Shown: in pieces, positions 39,126 to 41,889 of the stretch | How the letters are laid out: each line of letters begins with the position of its first letter | How positions within the stretch are numbered: the stretch's first letter is position 1 | Assembly: GCA_024688505.1 (NCBI GenBank) | Contig: JAILDZ010000090.1 | Location: forward strand, 1 to 41,889 | Direction of reading: 5' to 3' | Source of the DNA: Lachnospiraceae bacterium | GTDB lineage: Bacteria > Bacillota > Clostridia > Lachnospirales > Lachnospiraceae | Length of the DNA stretch: 41,889 nucleotides | The notes under the pieces: model-generated | Databases searched by the model: none | What the model saw: the letters and a program-made list of their open reading frames with translations, nothing else | Told to the model about the DNA's origin: nothing | Made by a program: the position numbers and the translations under genes

Positions 39126-39889
39126 GTCTTGTGGAAATAAAAGGACTGAAAAAGTCCTTTGGCAATAACGTGGTGCTGGACGGTATCGACCTTAGCATTG
39201 AGGAAGGCGAAGTGGTAGCCATCATAGGTCCATCCGGCACAGGTAAATCCACACTTCTAAGGAGTATTAATCTGCTGGAAAAACCTGAAGACGGGCAGAT
39301 TACTATAGACGGAGAAACATACGACTTATCTAGGATCACATCAAAGGAAAAACTGGGTCTTCGTCAGCATACAGAAATGGTTTTCCAGCAGTTTAATCTA
39401 TTTAAACACAGAAATGCACTTGAAAACGTGATGGAAGGACTGCATGTAGTGAAGAAGCTTTCTAAAGAAGAGGCAAGGCAGGCGGCTCTGCAGGAACTTC
39501 GGAAAGTGGGGATGGGAGACAGGCTATATCACTATCCCAGACATCTTTCGGGAGGTCAGCAGCAGAGAGTGGCTATAGCCAGAGCCCTGGCACTTAAACC
39601 AAAGCTCCTTCTTATGGATGAGCCAACCTCAGCGCTGGATCCGGAACTGGTGGGTGAGGTGCTTCTTACCATAAAACAGGCAGCCAAAGACGGATATACC
39701 ATACTCCTTGTGACGCATGAGATGGATTTCGTGAAGAATGTGGCAGACAGGATCATATTCCTGGAAGAAGGAAAGATCGTGGCGGACGGCACACCGAGGG
39801 AGATACTCGATAATCCTGAAAACGAAAGGCTTCGCACATTCTTAAGAAACATTAATATGCTCCGAACAGCAGATGATTACGTGATATAA
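39122..39889 (+). CDS. Amino-acid ABC transporter ATP-binding protein
   Basis: Walker A GPSGTGKSTLL, signature HLSGGQQQRVAIARAL, Walker B LLLMDEPTSALDPE. Confidence 0.95.
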   Translation: MSLVEIKGLKKSFGNNVVLDGIDLSIEEGEVVAIIGPSGTGKSTLLRSINLLEKPEDGQITIDGETYDLSRITSKEKLGLRQHTEMVFQQFNLFKHRNALENVMEGLHVVKKLSKEEARQAALQELRKVGMGDRLYHYPRHLSGGQQQRVAIARALALKPKLLLMDEPTSALDPELVGEVLLTIKQAAKDGYTILLVTHEMDFVKNVADRIIFLEEGKIVADGTPREILDNPENERLRTFLRNINMLRTADDYVI

Positions 39890-39900
39890 GAGGCAAAAAG

Positions 39901-41133
39901 ATGAGCAGAACAGCTATAAAAAACGTCAACGTGTTTGACGGCATAAATGAAAAACTGCAGGAAAATGTGTCGGTGATCATTCAGGACAACAAGGTGGAGG
40001 ACATCCTTTCCGGGGAGTATTCATCGGAACAGATAGATGAAGTGATAGACGCAAAAGGCTATACACTGATCCCGGGACTGACCGACTGCCACGTGCATAT
40101 AGCTCACTCCCGTACCTTTGATGACAGAGTGGATCAGAAAGTAGTGCAGGGAGTGGCAAATGCAAAGGACTTCCTGATGAAGGGATTCACCTCTGTCAGG
40201 GATGCTGGTGGTATCACATACGGGCTTAAGGAAGGCATAGATAACGGCATCGTAGACGGACCCAGGATCTTCCCGTCCAATGCATTTCTGACACAGACCA
40301 GCGGTCATGCGGATTTCAGACAGAGTAAATCGGAATTTCGTATAGCAGACCGCATATATGCATCAGGTGCAGCCATGACAGGAGAAGCCTGGTATGCGGA
40401 TGGAGTGGCTGAAGTGCTTAGGGGAGTGAGGGAAAACTTTTTCCTGGGTGCGTCGCAGATAAAGATCATGGCCGGTGGAGGTGTGATGTCATTAAGTGAT
40501 CCGATAGACACCATACAGTTTACCAAAGAGGAAATGGAAGCTGCTGTGAATGCGGCGGCAGACTATGGCACATATGTGATGGCACATTTATACACTCCAC
40601 CTTCCATAATGAGGGCGGTGAAAGCAGGAGTGAAGAGCTTCGAACACTGTCAGCTTATGGATGAAGAGTGTGCCAGGGCCCTCTCGGATGCGGATGCTTT
40701 CATAGATCCCTGTCCCAATATGGCAAAGGAAGCACCGCCTGTCATAATGAATCACCCCATAAGGCGCGCTAAGCAGCTTCGTGTGAGCACAGGTGAAAAA
40801 CATGAGGCAGAGTTGATCGAAAAATACAAACTGAAGCTTCTCTTCGGAACGGACAGTAACGGAGGAAATCCGGAAGATCTTTCACATTATAAAGAACGGT
40901 GGGGAAGCCTTGAAGGATTAAGATCAGCCACTGGAAACGTGAATGAACTGACGAAGCTTACCACTTATCAGAATCCGTATCCCGACGGCGAGATAGGAGT
41001 GATAAGAAAAGGGGCTTTCGCAGATCTATTAATAACAAAAAATAATCCGGTAAAGGATCTGGACATACTATCAGATCCGGATAACCTGCTTCTTATCATG
41101 AAAGACGGCAAGGTCTATAAAAACGGATTATAA
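39901..41133 (+). CDS. Metal-dependent amidohydrolase (imidazolonepropionase/prolidase-like)
   Basis: GLTDCHVHIAHS (HxH), QIKIMAGGGVMS (Lys), VMAHLY and SFEHCQLM (His), LLFGTDSNGG (Asp). Confidence 0.88.
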   Translation: MSRTAIKNVNVFDGINEKLQENVSVIIQDNKVEDILSGEYSSEQIDEVIDAKGYTLIPGLTDCHVHIAHSRTFDDRVDQKVVQGVANAKDFLMKGFTSVRDAGGITYGLKEGIDNGIVDGPRIFPSNAFLTQTSGHADFRQSKSEFRIADRIYASGAAMTGEAWYADGVAEVLRGVRENFFLGASQIKIMAGGGVMSLSDPIDTIQFTKEEMEAAVNAAADYGTYVMAHLYTPPSIMRAVKAGVKSFEHCQLMDEECARALSDADAFIDPCPNMAKEAPPVIMNHPIRRAKQLRVSTGEKHEAELIEKYKLKLLFGTDSNGGNPEDLSHYKERWGSLEGLRSATGNVNELTKLTTYQNPYPDGEIGVIRKGAFADLLITKNNPVKDLDILSDPDNLLLIMKDGKVYKNGL

Positions 41134-41160
41134 ATAAGTCAAACTAAGGAGGACAAGAAA

Positions 41161-41889
41161 ATGAAGAACATGAAACTCGCAAAGAAGATCGTAAGCATTA
41201 TCGCAGCCACAGCGCTCACAGCAGGTATGCTGGCAGGATGCGGTGCCAAAGCTGCTTCAGATAGCACATCGGTAAGTGATACAGAAAATGCTGCAGAAGA
41301 TGTGGCAGAGGTGTCCACATCAGATGTGACTACCATAGTAGCGGTGACAGGGGCAAGTCCCAGACCCTTCACATATTACGATGACAATAATGAACTGGTG
41401 GGACAGAACATTGAGCTTGTGAACGCTATTTTTGAGAAGCTTCCACAGTATGAACTGAAGTGGGAGGTGACAGACTTCCCGTCCATTTTTGCAGGACTTG
41501 ATTCCGACAGATATCAGCTGGGAGTAAATAACTTCGGTATGAATGATGAGAGAAAAGAGAAGTATCTCTTCTCAGATCCTATCTTCGCAAATCAGCTGAT
41601 CATCGTATCCGGTAAGGATGTGGATCTGCCGGAGGGAGAAGAGTTGGATTATTCAGACCTGGCCGGACTGGAATTTGTGGGCCAGGCAGCTGTGAACCAG
41701 ACCACAAATGTAGAGAACTATAACGATGAAAATCCCGATAATCCCATCACTCTCACATACACAGAAGAGGATCTGGCAAACCAGCTTCAGGCTATCCAGG
41801 ATGGAAAGTATGATTTCACCACTATCGATGCTCCCATGTACTACGGATATTACCAGCCTGAATTCGGTCTGGATCTGAAGGTTAACTAC
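41161..41889 (+). CDS. ABC transporter substrate-binding lipoprotein (polar amino acid type), truncated by window end
   Basis: MKNMKLAKKIVSIIAATALTAGMLAGCGAK lipobox; PFTYYDDNNELVGQNIELVNAIFEKLPQYELKWEVTDFPSIFAGLDSDRYQLGVNNFGMNDERKEKYLFSDPIF typical SBP_bac_3; no stop before window end. Confidence 0.88.
   Translation, partial: MKNMKLAKKIVSIIAATALTAGMLAGCGAKAASDSTSVSDTENAAEDVAEVSTSDVTTIVAVTGASPRPFTYYDDNNELVGQNIELVNAIFEKLPQYELKWEVTDFPSIFAGLDSDRYQLGVNNFGMNDERKEKYLFSDPIFANQLIIVSGKDVDLPEGEELDYSDLAGLEFVGQAAVNQTTNVENYNDENPDNPITLTYTEEDLANQLQAIQDGKYDFTTIDAPMYYGYYQPEFGLDLKVNY

Overview
A 41.9-kb Gram-positive chromosomal segment, Lachnospiraceae-like by gene content and codon style (taxonomy is inference). 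It is mostly housekeeping and biosynthetic genes: tgt C-terminus, yajC, Na/Pi cotransporter, cell-wall amidase, radA, queH, argH, asd, type IA topoisomerase, ilvN, ilvC, leuC, leuD, thrC, an IspD/TarI-like gene, gltA and pckA, plus one tRNA-Thr(CGT) on the minus strand. No rRNA, CRISPR array, prophage or transposase was seen. The most interesting signals are: (1) an unlisted 33-aa ORF containing Met-Met-Cys-Cys-Cys-Cys (36930-37031), with a consensus promoter upstream and overlapping antiterminator/terminator structures downstream, ahead of an operon encoding a glutathionyl-hydroquinone-reductase-like protein (CHWS in place of CPWA), an amino-acid ABC transporter and an amidohydrolase; this looks like a cysteine-responsive attenuator. 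(2) A minus-strand protein with four tandem MshEN-like (c-di-GMP-binding type) half-motifs fused to a CheX-like domain, next to a CheY. (3) A two-TM protein with a candidate macro-like (DUF6430/ThsA-like) domain in a tight cluster with a cytidylyltransferase and a cupin. (4) A 151-bp structured imperfect palindrome upstream of thrC. (5) A free-standing double-AP2-domain protein convergently overlapping leuD. (6) A DUF234-type ATPase with both catalytic motifs degenerate. All family calls were made by eye; no database search was run.
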